The notes under the pieces: model-generated
The model's input: the letters and a program-made list of their open reading frames with translations, nothing else
What the model was told of the DNA's origin: nothing
Databases searched by the model: none
Origin: Henriciella sp.
GTDB taxonomy: Bacteria > Pseudomonadota > Alphaproteobacteria > Caulobacterales > Hyphomonadaceae
Length of the DNA: 64,000 nucleotides
Assembly: GCF_029937755.1 (NCBI RefSeq)
Contig: NZ_JAPYPG010000001.1
Location: forward strand, 806,001 to 870,000
Reading direction: 5' to 3'
Shown: piece after piece, positions 9,154 to 17,865 of the stretch
How positions within the stretch are numbered: position 1 is the stretch's first letter
How the letters are laid out: each line of letters begins with the position of its first letter
Program-made: the position numbers and the translations under genes

Positions 9154-10948
9154 CGTCCGGGTCTGACTGTGCGCTGCCCTGCTGGCGTGCGATCCAGTCA
9201 TCGACACGCGTCTCAAGGGCATCGAGCGGCAGAGACCCTGCCCCCAGCACGGTGTCGTGGAAGGCACGGATGTCGAAGTCGGGTCCGAGGGCGGTTTTCG
9301 CCCGATCACGCAGTTCCAGGATCTTCAGCTCACCGATCTTGTAGGCGGTCGCCTGACCGGGCCAGCCGATATAGCGTGTCACTTCCGTCTGGATGTTGAG
9401 TGGCGCGAGGGCGGAATTCTTCTCGAAGCAGGCTTCGGCTTCCTCCCGTGACCAGCCATACCAGTGCATGCCCGTGTCTGCGACAAGCCGGCAGGCCCGC
9501 CACATCTCGTAAGAGAGCGCGCCAAAGCGTTCATAGGGTGTGCGATAGATACCCGCTTCGCCGGCCAGCGTCTCGGCATAAAGGCCCCAGCCTTCGCCGA
9601 AGGCCGTCGCGTAATAGTTCTTGCGAAAATAAGGGACGTCCTCAAGCTCCTGAGCCAGCGCGATCTGGATATGGTGGCCGGGCACGGCTTCGTGTGCCGA
9701 CAAAGCTGGCAGCTCATAGAGTGGACGCTGGTCGAGCGCATAGGTGTTGACCAGATAGGTCCCTGACATCCCCTCTTCCGGATTGCCGCCAGAATAACGC
9801 CCTGTTGTATAGCCAGGTGCGATAGAGGCCGGCACTGGCTCCACGCCATAGGTCAGGCGCGGCAGCTTGCCGAAATACTGCGGCAGAATGGCGTCGAGCC
9901 GCTTGGAGATCAGGGCGGCTTTCTCAAGCAGGTCCTCGGGTGTCTTGGCGTAAAATTGCGGGTCGGAGCGCAGAAAGGCCAGGAACTCGTCAAAGGTCCC
10001 TGAATAGCCAATCTCATCTATTACGCTCTCCATCTCCGCCCGGATACGAGCGACCTCGGATCGGCCGAGCTTATGGATATCTTCGGGCGAGTAGCCTGCG
10101 CCCGCAGTATGATGGCGGATGGCCGCTTCATAATAATCATGTCCGCCTGGCAGTGAGCCAACACCAGCTTCGGACCGTGTGTTCATGGCGTAATCTGTTT
10201 CGAGATATGTGAGTAGCTGTTCGTAGGATTTTACCGCGCGCATCACAGCCTGGCGCCCGGCGGCACGTAAAGAGGCTGCGGTTTCGGCGTCCATATCCTC
10301 CGGCAGCGTCTCGAAAGGTGCCCACAAGGCGCTGTCTTCCGGCGCATCGACAACCTGTTCGCGGACCTGCTCGGTCGTGGTTGAGAGCGGATCGGCGTGT
10401 GAGGTCCAGCCGGTCCTAACGCCACGGCGCATATTGGTGGCATGCTGCGAAAAATAGCGTGGAACGTCGTTCAGGCGCGAAATCCAGGCCTCCGCCTCTT
10501 CTTCGTTCCGCAAACGAAGGTTGCTGGCGGCAAAGAATGGCTCGGCATGAAAGCCCCAGTCCCCTGTGAAGGGGATGCGCGCAGTATCATACTCGGCCTG
10601 CATGATCAGGTCATCCAGGAGATGGCCCAGGATCTTCCACTCCGGTGTCGTATGGTCTTCGAGCGCGAGCAAATCCTGCTGAAGGGCTCGTGCGCGCTGG
10701 GCGATATTTTCAACATGCTGTTGCGACACGTCCGGCCATCGGCGGGGTGCGCGATCTTCCGACCGGGCCTTGGCAGCAGGATTGATGTCGAGTGTCAGCG
10801 CCTCGTACTGATGAATGATCTCGGCCATTGCGGGGGATTGCGGGGCCGGCTCTGAGGTGATCACCGGACCGGGCTTCGGCGCCTCTCTGGCATAGGCAGG
10901 TGACGTAAGGGCAAGAAGTCCTGTCAGGATCCAGACGGATGATTTCAT
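9140..10948 (-). CDS. DUF885-family secreted metallopeptidase-like protein
   Basis: A 602-residue protein with an N-terminal signal peptide (MKSSVWILTGLLALTSPAYA, cleavage near residue 20), so probably periplasmic. The conserved DUF885 core is present: HEAVPGHH at 419-426, a zinc-peptidase-like signature, followed by EGWGLYAE at 452-459. The family is regarded as metal-dependent peptidase/carboxypeptidase-like, but substrates of most members are unknown. It is convergent with the persulfide dioxygenase gene (14-base overlap), and its start faces the sdh operon. No operon partner is evident. Confidence 0.88.
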   Translation of the reverse strand: MKSSVWILTGLLALTSPAYAREAPKPGPVITSEPAPQSPAMAEIIHQYEALTLDINPAAKARSEDRAPRRWPDVSQQHVENIAQRARALQQDLLALEDHTTPEWKILGHLLDDLIMQAEYDTARIPFTGDWGFHAEPFFAASNLRLRNEEEAEAWISRLNDVPRYFSQHATNMRRGVRTGWTSHADPLSTTTEQVREQVVDAPEDSALWAPFETLPEDMDAETAASLRAAGRQAVMRAVKSYEQLLTYLETDYAMNTRSEAGVGSLPGGHDYYEAAIRHHTAGAGYSPEDIHKLGRSEVARIRAEMESVIDEIGYSGTFDEFLAFLRSDPQFYAKTPEDLLEKAALISKRLDAILPQYFGKLPRLTYGVEPVPASIAPGYTTGRYSGGNPEEGMSGTYLVNTYALDQRPLYELPALSAHEAVPGHHIQIALAQELEDVPYFRKNYYATAFGEGWGLYAETLAGEAGIYRTPYERFGALSYEMWRACRLVADTGMHWYGWSREEAEACFEKNSALAPLNIQTEVTRYIGWPGQATAYKIGELKILELRDRAKTALGPDFDIRAFHDTVLGAGSLPLDALETRVDDWIARQQGSAQSDPDVTAP

Positions 10949-10972
10949 TGCATCACTGCCTTTCTTGTCGCG

Positions 10973-11000
10973 TTGACACTGCGCCGCACCATTCTAGAAC
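10973..11000 (+). promoter_or_regulatory. Candidate sigma-70-type promoter of sdhCDAB
   Basis: A perfect -35 hexamer TTGACA (10973-10978) is followed 16 bases later by TAGAAC (10995-11000), a weaker -10. It lies about 40 bases before the sdhC start in the gap between the divergent DUF885 and sdh genes. The spacing is slightly short, so the call is tentative. Confidence 0.4.
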
Positions 11001-11039
11001 CCGCATTACAAACTCAGCAGGTTTCGGGAGCCCTCATCA

Positions 11040-11441
11040 ATGGCAGGTTCACAGTGGACTGATCCACGTCCGATGTCACCTCACCTCCAGATCTGGAAGT
11101 GGCACTGGACGATGGCAGCATCGATCTTCCATCGCGTCACAGGCGTCGGAAACTATCTTGGTGCGCTTCTCATCAGCATCTGGATCATTTCGATTGCCGC
11201 CGGCCCCGAGACCTATGGCTTCGTGGAAGGGATCATGTTGTCGCCGGTCGGGCAGATCCTGCTCTTCTTCTGGCTGACCTCGCTTCTCTTCCATTTCGTC
11301 AATGGCATCCGCCACATGATCTGGGACGGGCCGAAGGCTGGCTTCCAGCCGAAAGTTGCCAGTGCGTGGTCGGTCTTCAATTTCGCCTTCGCCATTATCG
11401 CTGCCGCAACAATCTGGTCGCTCGCGACCAATCTGTTCTAG
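11040..11441 (+). CDS. sdhC: Succinate dehydrogenase cytochrome b556 subunit
   Basis: A 133-residue membrane anchor with three hydrophobic helices (about 38-56, 68-88, 110-130). HRVTG at 31-35 is the conserved quinone-site entry motif, and HFVNGIRHMIWD contains H85, the expected axial ligand of heme b. With SdhD it anchors the flavoprotein/iron-sulfur dimer to the inner membrane and passes electrons to ubiquinone. It is the first gene of sdhCDAB; sdhD begins 10 bases after its stop. Length and motif order match alphaproteobacterial SdhC. Confidence 0.95.
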   Translation: MAGSQWTDPRPMSPHLQIWKWHWTMAASIFHRVTGVGNYLGALLISIWIISIAAGPETYGFVEGIMLSPVGQILLFFWLTSLLFHFVNGIRHMIWDGPKAGFQPKVASAWSVFNFAFAIIAAATIWSLATNLF

Positions 11442-11450
11442 GGGGAGACA

Positions 11451-11843
11451 ATGAGCACCAATTACAAGACCCCAGCCGCCGCCGCACGCGGCCTTGGTTC
11501 GGCCAAGGCCGGTACAAACCATCACATCCGCCAGCGTGTCTCTGCCATTGCGCTCGTGTTTCTGGTGCCGTGGTTCCTTTATGCGGTTATCGCGGCCAGC
11601 CGGGCAGGCTTTGATGGAGCGACTGACTTCCTCTCGCAGCCCTGGAACGCCATCCTGATGATTCTGACCCTGGGCGCGGCGTTCTTTCACATGCGCCTCG
11701 GTATGCAGGTCATCGTTGAGGACTATATCGCAAAGGCAGGGATGAAGCAGGGTCTGCTCATCCTCAACACATTCGTCTGCGTCGGCCTGTTTGCCGCCAC
11801 GGCGCTGTCGGTTCTGAAGATATGGATTTCGGCCGGCGTCTAG
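11451..11843 (+). CDS. sdhD: Succinate dehydrogenase hydrophobic membrane anchor subunit
   Basis: A 130-residue protein with three transmembrane segments (about 31-50, 66-86, 101-122). The segment FHMRLGMQVIVEDYI (H80 onward) is the SdhD signature; the histidine lies at the heme/quinone side in this family. A GGGGAG sequence precedes the ATG. It lies between sdhC and sdhA with short gaps (9 and 31 bases), so the four genes form one operon. The N-terminal 24 residues are hydrophilic and rich in Ala and Gly, as in relatives. Confidence 0.94.
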   Translation: MSTNYKTPAAAARGLGSAKAGTNHHIRQRVSAIALVFLVPWFLYAVIAASRAGFDGATDFLSQPWNAILMILTLGAAFFHMRLGMQVIVEDYIAKAGMKQGLLILNTFVCVGLFAATALSVLKIWISAGV

Positions 11844-11874
11844 AAGCGTCCAGGCCCCGGAAAGGTAAGTCGTC

Positions 11875-13665
11875 ATGTCTGACTACAAGTTCGTCGATCA
11901 CACCTACGATGTCGTCGTTGTCGGTGCCGGTGGTTCCGGTCTCCGCGCCGCGCTCGGCGCGGCCCAGGCGGGCCTGCGCACGGCTTGCATCACCAAGGTG
12001 TTTCCGACCCGCTCCCACACTGTTGCCGCACAAGGCGGTATCGCAGCCTCGTTGGGCAATATGGGCCCGGATAACTGGCGCTGGCACATGTATGACACTG
12101 TGAAGGGGTCCGACTGGCTGGGCGACCAGGACTCCATCGAATACCTCTGCCGTGAAGCGCCTCAGGCCGTCTATGAGCTCGAGCACTGGGGCATGCCCTT
12201 CTCGCGCAACGAACAAGGCAAGATCTATCAGCGCCCGTTTGGCGGTCACACGACCGAGTATGGGGAGGGTCCACCCGTCCAGCGCACCTGTGCAGCGGCT
12301 GACCGGACCGGCCACGCCATGCTCCATACGCTTTACGGCCAGTGCGTGAAGGAAGAGACCGAGTTCTTCATCGAATATTTCGCGCTTGATCTCATCATGG
12401 ATGAGGAAGGCGCCTGCCGCGGTGTGACGGCCTGGAAGCTTGACGACGGCACGCTCCACCGGTTCCGCGCGCAGAAGACTATCCTTGCAACCGGCGGCTA
12501 TGGCCGTGCCTTCTTCTCGTGCACATCGGCCCACACCTGTACCGGTGATGGGAACGCCATGGTGCTTCGCGCTGGTCTTCCGCTGCAGGACACCGAGTTC
12601 ATCCAGTTCCACCCCACCGGCATTTACGGTGCGGGTTGCCTGATCACTGAGGGCGCGCGCGGCGAGGGTGGTTATCTGACAAATTCCGAAGGTGAGCGCT
12701 TCATGGAGCGCTACGCGCCGAGCGCAAAGGACCTGGCCTCGCGTGATGTTGTTTCCCGCGCAATGACGGTGGAGATCCGCGAAGGCCGCGGCGTTGGAGA
12801 GGAAAGTGACCACATTCACCTTCACCTCGAACACCTCCCGCCGGAGACCCTGGCTGAACGCCTTCCGGGTATTTCGGAAACAGCGAAGATCTTCTCCGGC
12901 GTGGATGTGACAAAGGAACCGATCCCTGTCCTTCCGACGGTTCACTACAATATGGGTGGTGTCCCGACGAACTATCATGGCGAAGTTCTCACCAAGAAGG
13001 GCGCCGATCCCGACAGTGTCGTGCCGGGCCTGATGGCGGTGGGCGAAGCTGCGTGCGTGTCGGTTCACGGGGCCAATCGCCTCGGGTCCAACTCGCTGAT
13101 CGACCTGGTCGTGTTTGGCCGCGCCGCCGGCCTGCGCTGTGGGGCGACCGTGGATGCGGGCGCCAGCCAGCCGGAAGTTCGCGACGTGCAGACGGATGCC
13201 CACCTCGCTCGCTTCGACCGGATCCGTAACGCGTCGGGTGATCAACCGGTCGCAAAGCTCCGCATGGACATGCAGAAGGCCATGCAGACCAATTGCGCCG
13301 TCTTCCGCACAGGGGAAGTCCTCGACGAGGGCGTCGAGAAAATCTCGGAAATCTACTCCCGGGTTGGTGGCATGGACGTCAAGGACCGTGGGCTAATCTG
13401 GAATACCGACCTCGTTGAGGCGCTCGAATTCGACAACCTTATTGGGCAGGCCGCTGTTACAGTGAACAGCGCGGCAAACCGGAAGGAAAGCCGCGGTGCG
13501 CATGCCCGCGAGGACTTTGCTGACCGCGACGATAAGCAGTGGATGAAGCACACGCTCGCCTGGGTCGACGATGCCGGCAAGGTCACCATCGATTACCGCC
13601 CGGTGCACGAGTACACGATGTCCAACGACATTGAATATATCGAGCCCAAGGCCCGCGTTTACTAG
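11875..13665 (+). CDS. sdhA: Succinate dehydrogenase flavoprotein subunit
   Basis: A 596-residue FAD subunit. The dinucleotide-binding [12 protein letters not shown] starts at residue 17, and SHTVAAQGG around 47-55 contains H48, the expected site of covalent FAD attachment. [12 protein letters not shown] and the [19 protein letters not shown] stretch are the substrate and FAD contact regions. It oxidises succinate to fumarate in the TCA cycle and is the catalytic subunit of complex II. Length is normal. The antisense strand carries a 493-codon open frame that is a composition artefact. Confidence 0.97.
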   Translation: MSDYKFVDHTYDVVVVGAGGSGLRAALGAAQAGLRTACITKVFPTRSHTVAAQGGIAASLGNMGPDNWRWHMYDTVKGSDWLGDQDSIEYLCREAPQAVYELEHWGMPFSRNEQGKIYQRPFGGHTTEYGEGPPVQRTCAAADRTGHAMLHTLYGQCVKEETEFFIEYFALDLIMDEEGACRGVTAWKLDDGTLHRFRAQKTILATGGYGRAFFSCTSAHTCTGDGNAMVLRAGLPLQDTEFIQFHPTGIYGAGCLITEGARGEGGYLTNSEGERFMERYAPSAKDLASRDVVSRAMTVEIREGRGVGEESDHIHLHLEHLPPETLAERLPGISETAKIFSGVDVTKEPIPVLPTVHYNMGGVPTNYHGEVLTKKGADPDSVVPGLMAVGEAACVSVHGANRLGSNSLIDLVVFGRAAGLRCGATVDAGASQPEVRDVQTDAHLARFDRIRNASGDQPVAKLRMDMQKAMQTNCAVFRTGEVLDEGVEKISEIYSRVGGMDVKDRGLIWNTDLVEALEFDNLIGQAAVTVNSAANRKESRGAHAREDFADRDDKQWMKHTLAWVDDAGKVTIDYRPVHEYTMSNDIEYIEPKARVY

Positions 13666-13674
13666 GAACTCATC

Positions 13675-14457
13675 ATGGTACAACTGACGCTTCCGAAAAA
13701 TTCCAAGGTCGGCAAGGGCAAGGAGTGGCCAAAGCATGAGGGCGCGAAAAATACTCGTGCTTTCAAGATCTACCGCTACTCCCCCGAAGAAGGCGGCAAC
13801 CCCCGCTGGGACACCTATCATGTCGACATGGACCGTTGCGGCCCGATGGTTCTCGACGTCCTGATCTGGATCAAGAACAATATCGACCCGACCCTTGCTT
13901 TCCGCCGCTCGTGCCGAGAAGGTGTCTGCGGCTCATGTTCGATGAACATTGGCGGGCAGAACACCATCGCCTGCACCAAGGGCTGGGACGAGGTCGCCAG
14001 CAAGACGATCACCATTGCCCCGCTGCCGCACCAGCCCGTGGTGAAGGACCTGATCCCCGACCTCACCAATTTCTACGCCCAGCACGCCTATGTGCAGCCC
14101 TTCCTCAAGACCGATACGCCGGAGCCGGAGAAGGAGTGGCGTCAGTCGGAGGAGCAGCGCAGTGAGCTCAATGGCCTCTATGAGTGCATTCTCTGTGCCT
14201 GCTGCACCACGTCGTGTCCGTCCTACTGGTGGAACGGTGACAAGTATCTTGGTCCGGCCGCGCTGCTGCAGGCCTATCGCTGGCTGATCGACAGCCGCGA
14301 CGAAGCGACTGGCGAACGGCTCGATGACCTTGAGGATCCATTCAAGCTTTATCGTTGCCACACTATCATGAACTGCGCCCAGGTCTGTCCGAAGGGACTC
14401 AACCCGGCCAAGGCGATCGCCAAGATCAAGCACATGATGGTTGAGCGCGTCGCCTGA
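13675..14457 (+). CDS. sdhB: Succinate dehydrogenase iron-sulfur subunit
   Basis: A 260-residue subunit carrying the three clusters that wire FAD to ubiquinone. [10 protein letters not shown] near residues 82-91 binds [2Fe-2S]. [17 protein letters not shown] around 178-194 and [15 protein letters not shown] around 225-239 together bind [4Fe-4S] and [3Fe-4S]. It starts 9 bases after sdhA and is the last gene of sdhCDAB. Length and cysteine spacing are standard. Only 30 bases separate it from the next gene, so some read-through is possible. Confidence 0.97.
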   Translation: MVQLTLPKNSKVGKGKEWPKHEGAKNTRAFKIYRYSPEEGGNPRWDTYHVDMDRCGPMVLDVLIWIKNNIDPTLAFRRSCREGVCGSCSMNIGGQNTIACTKGWDEVASKTITIAPLPHQPVVKDLIPDLTNFYAQHAYVQPFLKTDTPEPEKEWRQSEEQRSELNGLYECILCACCTTSCPSYWWNGDKYLGPAALLQAYRWLIDSRDEATGERLDDLEDPFKLYRCHTIMNCAQVCPKGLNPAKAIAKIKHMMVERVA

Positions 14458-14487
14458 CTGGGTCGGTGATTCGCCAAGATCCCCTAT

Positions 14488-15432
14488 ATGCGCTACACAA
14501 GGCGTATGCGGGGACAACATAACAGATCATGGCTCGTCATCGTGCGCGCAGGCCGGGGATCACTTCATTCCCGCTATGCCGCAGACGATGCCAGCCGGAA
14601 GTATGATGTACTCGTCGCGGCCTGGCAGGACGGTGTTGCACCGCCTGAGGGGCCGAACGACCGGCTGGTGATGCAGCCCGGCCAGAAGATCGCCGGATAC
14701 CATTCGCTTTTCGAGCGGTTTCCGGACCTTCTCGACACATACACCCACATCGCGCTTGTCGATGACGACATCGACATGTCCCCGGAAGCCGTCAATCGGA
14801 GCTTCGAGGCGGGAAGTGCGGAAAACCTATCGATCTGGCAACCCTCGCTCACCTGGGACAGTTATTTTTCCTACGCCGCTTTCCTGCGGAATCCGGCGTT
14901 CCAGCTGCGCTATACCAACTTCGTCGAGATGATGTGTCCCTTCTTCCGCGCCGATGCGCTCAGGAAGGCGCTACCCCTCTTTGACCTCGGCTACGATGTC
15001 GGGCCGGACCTTGTCTGGACGCGGCTCGAAGAGGACAATCACTGCCGCGCCGCCATTCTCGACACCGTCAGCGTCCATCACACGCGGCCGGTCGGCAAGG
15101 CCAAGCGCGCGCGGACGGAGGGGCGCTTCAAGCGCTACGACTCCGAGGTCCAGACCTTTCTTGATCAGGCCGGTCTCGGCTTCCGCGGCAACGTCGTCTA
15201 TGCGGCGAAGACCAGGGGTGGCCGGGCGCTTGCCGGACGCGGGCAAATTGCCTTTCGCTATATGGCCCTCATGGCTGGGTTGGTCCGCACGCCAATGGTG
15301 AAATGGAAATTCCTGCGCCTTGTGAGCGACGCCATCCGCCACGTCCTGATACGCCCGAAAAGTCTCGATCCGATCGATGCACAGTCTGTTGCGCAGACGG
15401 TGCGGATGGCACAGGCCGCGCCTTCACTCTGA
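14488..15432 (+). CDS. DUF707-like putative glycosyltransferase-fold protein
   Basis: A 314-residue protein that I match to DUF707-type proteins: an acidic ALVDDDIDMSPEAVN motif near residues 88-102 resembles the metal-binding DxD of glycosyltransferase-A folds, and the region around WQPSLTWDSY and MCPFFRADALR is of the same kind. The first seven codons may not be translated, since a second ATG lies at codon 8. It has no signal peptide and only a weak hydrophobic stretch. It follows sdhB by 30 bases but has no evident metabolic link to it. The 3' end overlaps the convergent isomerase gene by 9 bases. Acceptor and donor are unknown. Confidence 0.7.
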   Translation: MRYTRRMRGQHNRSWLVIVRAGRGSLHSRYAADDASRKYDVLVAAWQDGVAPPEGPNDRLVMQPGQKIAGYHSLFERFPDLLDTYTHIALVDDDIDMSPEAVNRSFEAGSAENLSIWQPSLTWDSYFSYAAFLRNPAFQLRYTNFVEMMCPFFRADALRKALPLFDLGYDVGPDLVWTRLEEDNHCRAAILDTVSVHHTRPVGKAKRARTEGRFKRYDSEVQTFLDQAGLGFRGNVVYAAKTRGGRALAGRGQIAFRYMALMAGLVRTPMVKWKFLRLVSDAIRHVLIRPKSLDPIDAQSVAQTVRMAQAAPSL

Positions 15433-16029
15433 CCGGGCCCGCCGGATCGCGTCCTCGACGAGGACCAGCCGGTCATTACCGAAATACATGTCATCTCCGA
15501 CAAAGATGGTTGGCGAGCCGAAGCCGCCGCGTGCGATCAGCTCGTCTGTGTTCTCGCGCAGCCTGTCCTTGATGGCCTGGTCGGGGATGCCCTCCATGAC
15601 CTTCCCGGTGTCGACGCCCGCGCGCTCGCAGATGTCGGCGACGACCTCATCCTTTGAGATATCGAGATCATCGCGCCAGTAGGCCTCGAAGGCCGCGGTG
15701 GCGAAGTCGACCAGTTTTCCCTCTGGTTTCAGCAGGATGCAGGCGCGCATCACCTTTACGCTGTTCACCGGGAAGACGCTTGGCGGCATCTTGATCTCCA
15801 GTCCGGTGAACCGGGCCCAGTCCTGCAGGTCCTTGCCGTGATAGCGCGCCTTCGGGTTCGGTCCGGCCTTGCGGGCTTCGTAGACACTCGGGTTGACCGC
15901 GTTGAACACGCCGCCGACGAGGATCGGCCGCCAGTCCACCTCGACCTCCAGCCTTTCCGCCATGGGCTGGACACTGTGAAAGCCGAGATAGGTCCAGGGG
16001 CTGGAACAGTCGAAATAGAAGGTTATCAT
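15424..16029 (-). CDS. 2-hydroxychromene-2-carboxylate isomerase-like protein (DsbA/kappa-GST fold)
   Basis: A 201-residue thioredoxin-fold protein starting MITFYFDCSSPWTYLGF; the SPWTYLG motif is typical of HCCA isomerases and kappa-class glutathione transferases. GGFGSPTIFVGDDMYFGND near the C terminus is the cis-proline/glutathione region. HCCA isomerases act in naphthalene breakdown with glutathione, but many genomic members have no such pathway, and none is nearby. I chose ATG at 16029 because GGGAG lies 9 bases before it. An in-frame ATG at 16059 overlaps the stop of the upstream transporter gene (TGATG), so coupled initiation there, adding 10 residues, is also possible. Confidence 0.85.
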   Translation of the reverse strand: MITFYFDCSSPWTYLGFHSVQPMAERLEVEVDWRPILVGGVFNAVNPSVYEARKAGPNPKARYHGKDLQDWARFTGLEIKMPPSVFPVNSVKVMRACILLKPEGKLVDFATAAFEAYWRDDLDISKDEVVADICERAGVDTGKVMEGIPDQAIKDRLRENTDELIARGGFGSPTIFVGDDMYFGNDRLVLVEDAIRRARSE

Positions 16030-16058
16030 GCGCGGCGTCTCCCGATCGGTTTTGCGCA

Positions 16059-16769
16059 TCAGGCTACCGCACCGAACAGCCGCCCGGCCAGAGCGGTGAC
16101 GGCCATGGCCGCGGCGCCCCAGACGACCACGCGGGCGACCGAGCGCAGCTTCTTCGCGCCGCCGGCCCGTGCGGCGACGACGCCCAGCAGGGCAAGGCTC
16201 GCCAGAGACGCAGCCACGACAGCGGGGGCGACATATTCCAGCGGCGAGACCGCCGCGGCTGCAAGTGGCAGGGCCGCGCCGACGGAGAAGCTCGCCGCGG
16301 AGGATACGGCCGCCTGCACGGGCCGGGCCGTCACGACCTCAGAGATGCCGAGTTCATCGCGGGCATGGGCCTTGAGCGGGTCCTTCGCCATCAGCTGTTC
16401 GGCGACCTGCTGCGCGGTCTCCGGCTCGACGCCGCGGGCCTTGTAGATGTTGGCGAGTTCCTCGAGTTCTTCCTCGGGCATGGTCTTCAGCGCCTTGGCT
16501 TCCTTGGCGAGGTCGGCGCGTTCGGTGTCGCTCTGGGAGCTGACCGAGACATATTCCCCCGCGGCCATGGACATTGCGCCGGCGAACAGCCCGGCCACAC
16601 CGGCGAGCAGGATGTCCTCGCGCCCGGCAGAGGCCGAGGCGAAGCCGACGACGAGACTGGCGGTCGAGACGATGCCGTCATTGGCGCCGAGAACGGCGGC
16701 ACGCAGCCAGCCGATGCGATGCACCATGTGGTGTTCTTCATGGCCGGCATAGGAAATCGGGTCTGACAT
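16059..16769 (-). CDS. VIT1/CCC1-family iron/manganese transporter
   Basis: A 236-residue membrane protein of the vacuolar iron transporter family. The N-terminal segment RIGWLRAAVLGANDGIVSTA contains the conserved ANDGIVS of the first membrane helix, and SMAAGEYVSVSSQ follows in the second. A charged cytoplasmic loop rich in Glu and Lys (about 84-130) corresponds to the metal-binding domain. Two or three further helices complete the protein. The frame extends 15 codons upstream, but ATG at 16769 has a perfect AAGGAGG five bases before it. It probably exports or sequesters Fe(II)/Mn(II). The downstream isomerase gene is probably co-transcribed. Confidence 0.9.
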   Translation of the reverse strand: MSDPISYAGHEEHHMVHRIGWLRAAVLGANDGIVSTASLVVGFASASAGREDILLAGVAGLFAGAMSMAAGEYVSVSSQSDTERADLAKEAKALKTMPEEELEELANIYKARGVEPETAQQVAEQLMAKDPLKAHARDELGISEVVTARPVQAAVSSAASFSVGAALPLAAAAVSPLEYVAPAVVAASLASLALLGVVAARAGGAKKLRSVARVVVWGAAAMAVTALAGRLFGAVA

Positions 16770-16901
16770 GGGGGCCTCCTTGCGCCTCGGGCTTCGCCTG
16801 GCGCAGTTTGGCATGCAATCCGTAGAATCCCCAGTCTTTTGAAGGTTTCGCGCAGGCCGGAGTGGGCCCCGGTCCGCACAAGGGCCAGCATCAGGCCGGG
16901 G

Positions 16902-17645
16902 TCAGGCGGATCGTGGCGGTCCGCGCCGCAGCTCGCGGGAGAAATGGGCGAGCATGTCCCTGATATCGGGCGGGGTGTAGCGGCTCGTCTGGCCGGGCGG
17001 TTGGCCGCCGCGCAGGGGAGAGACCCGTCCGGGCCGGCCCGGCCTGGGCCGGGTTCGCGCCCGGTGGCGCGCATGGCGCCGGGCATGACGGGCAGGGTCC
17101 GCCAGCACACGTTCCAGCGCTCTTAGCCGATTGATGACCGGCCCGGCGGCAACGCCCGGTTCTGTTGTAGTGGCGACAGGATAAGCCTGGTCCAGAAAGA
17201 GGATGCGCGGCTGAGGCCCCCTTGGTGGACGCGGCGTCCGGCGCCGGATCATTTCATTATAGGTAACCAGTGGCTCGAAGAGTTTGAAGCCGGCGGTGCG
17301 TGACTGATCCTGTTTCGCGGCGTCGCCGCTCACATGCATCACGCTCAGGACTGCCTTGTTGGCGAGGGTCCGGCGAAGGGCCTTGCCGCCGGGCCCGTCA
17401 AAGCGGGTCGAGCGGTCCGCGGCCGGGAGGTCTATCTCCATCGCCATCAGCACGATCAGCCGGCGCACCATCGCCTCGGCAGGGCGAAGCAGGCGCAGCG
17501 CCTGCATCCGGGCGCCGCGGGAAATGCGTTCTGGCACAAAGCTCTCGGTCAGTCCGATCAGCGCGGAAATGGTCGAGACCAGCCCGGCCAGCCGTGGCCA
17601 GGCCTGCGCCATCCCGCGTCTCAGATACTCGTCCCAGATTTCCAT
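16902..17645 (-). CDS. Hypothetical protein of unknown function
   Basis: A 247-residue open frame that I do not recognise. The first half looks like a folded, helix-rich protein with a hydrophobic patch around AEAMVRRLIVLMAMEIDLP (55-73). The last third is very rich in Arg and Pro (residues 185-225) and may be disordered. No signal peptide, catalytic motif or strong ribosome-binding sequence is visible. The third-position GC bias of the first two thirds is consistent with coding. The arginine-rich tail might reflect a frameshift or simply high GC. It lies alone between the VIT transporter and the repeat-containing gap. Confidence 0.5.
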   Translation of the reverse strand: MEIWDEYLRRGMAQAWPRLAGLVSTISALIGLTESFVPERISRGARMQALRLLRPAEAMVRRLIVLMAMEIDLPAADRSTRFDGPGGKALRRTLANKAVLSVMHVSGDAAKQDQSRTAGFKLFEPLVTYNEMIRRRTPRPPRGPQPRILFLDQAYPVATTTEPGVAAGPVINRLRALERVLADPARHARRHARHRARTRPRPGRPGRVSPLRGGQPPGQTSRYTPPDIRDMLAHFSRELRRGPPRSA

Positions 17646-17746
17646 CGCTTGAGGAGTGTATGCGCGGAGTCCGGCAGGCGGACGGATTCAGTCCGAAAAC
17701 GTTCCAGAAACAGCCCAGTTTTGAGAGCAGGTGTGAAGACTTGCGC

Positions 17747-17772
17747 CCCTTCTCCCGGATCCGGGAGAAGGG
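17747..17772. repeat. Perfect 26-base palindrome, REP-like
   Basis: Twelve-base arms CCCTTCTCCCGG (17747-17758) and CCGGGAGAAGGG (17761-17772) flank AT, and the centre GGATCC makes the whole element a perfect palindrome. It is followed by GCCGGGGACGAGGGC, a tail typical of dispersed extragenic palindromes in GC-rich alphaproteobacteria. It sits in the 220-base gap (17646-17865) between the hypothetical gene and the SIR2-like gene. No poly-T follows, so it is not a classical terminator. Confidence 0.7.
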
Positions 17773-17865
17773 CCGGGGACGAGGGCTACAGTCCAAGTCT
17801 CATAATGGATATTTGTCTCAATAGCGCGTTGCGCGTCCTTTTGGGCGAATCGGGTACAATATGAC

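Noticed and set aside
11764-13245. 493-codon open frame on the minus strand
   Set aside because: Antisense to sdhD/sdhA, whose motifs are unambiguous; a shadow.
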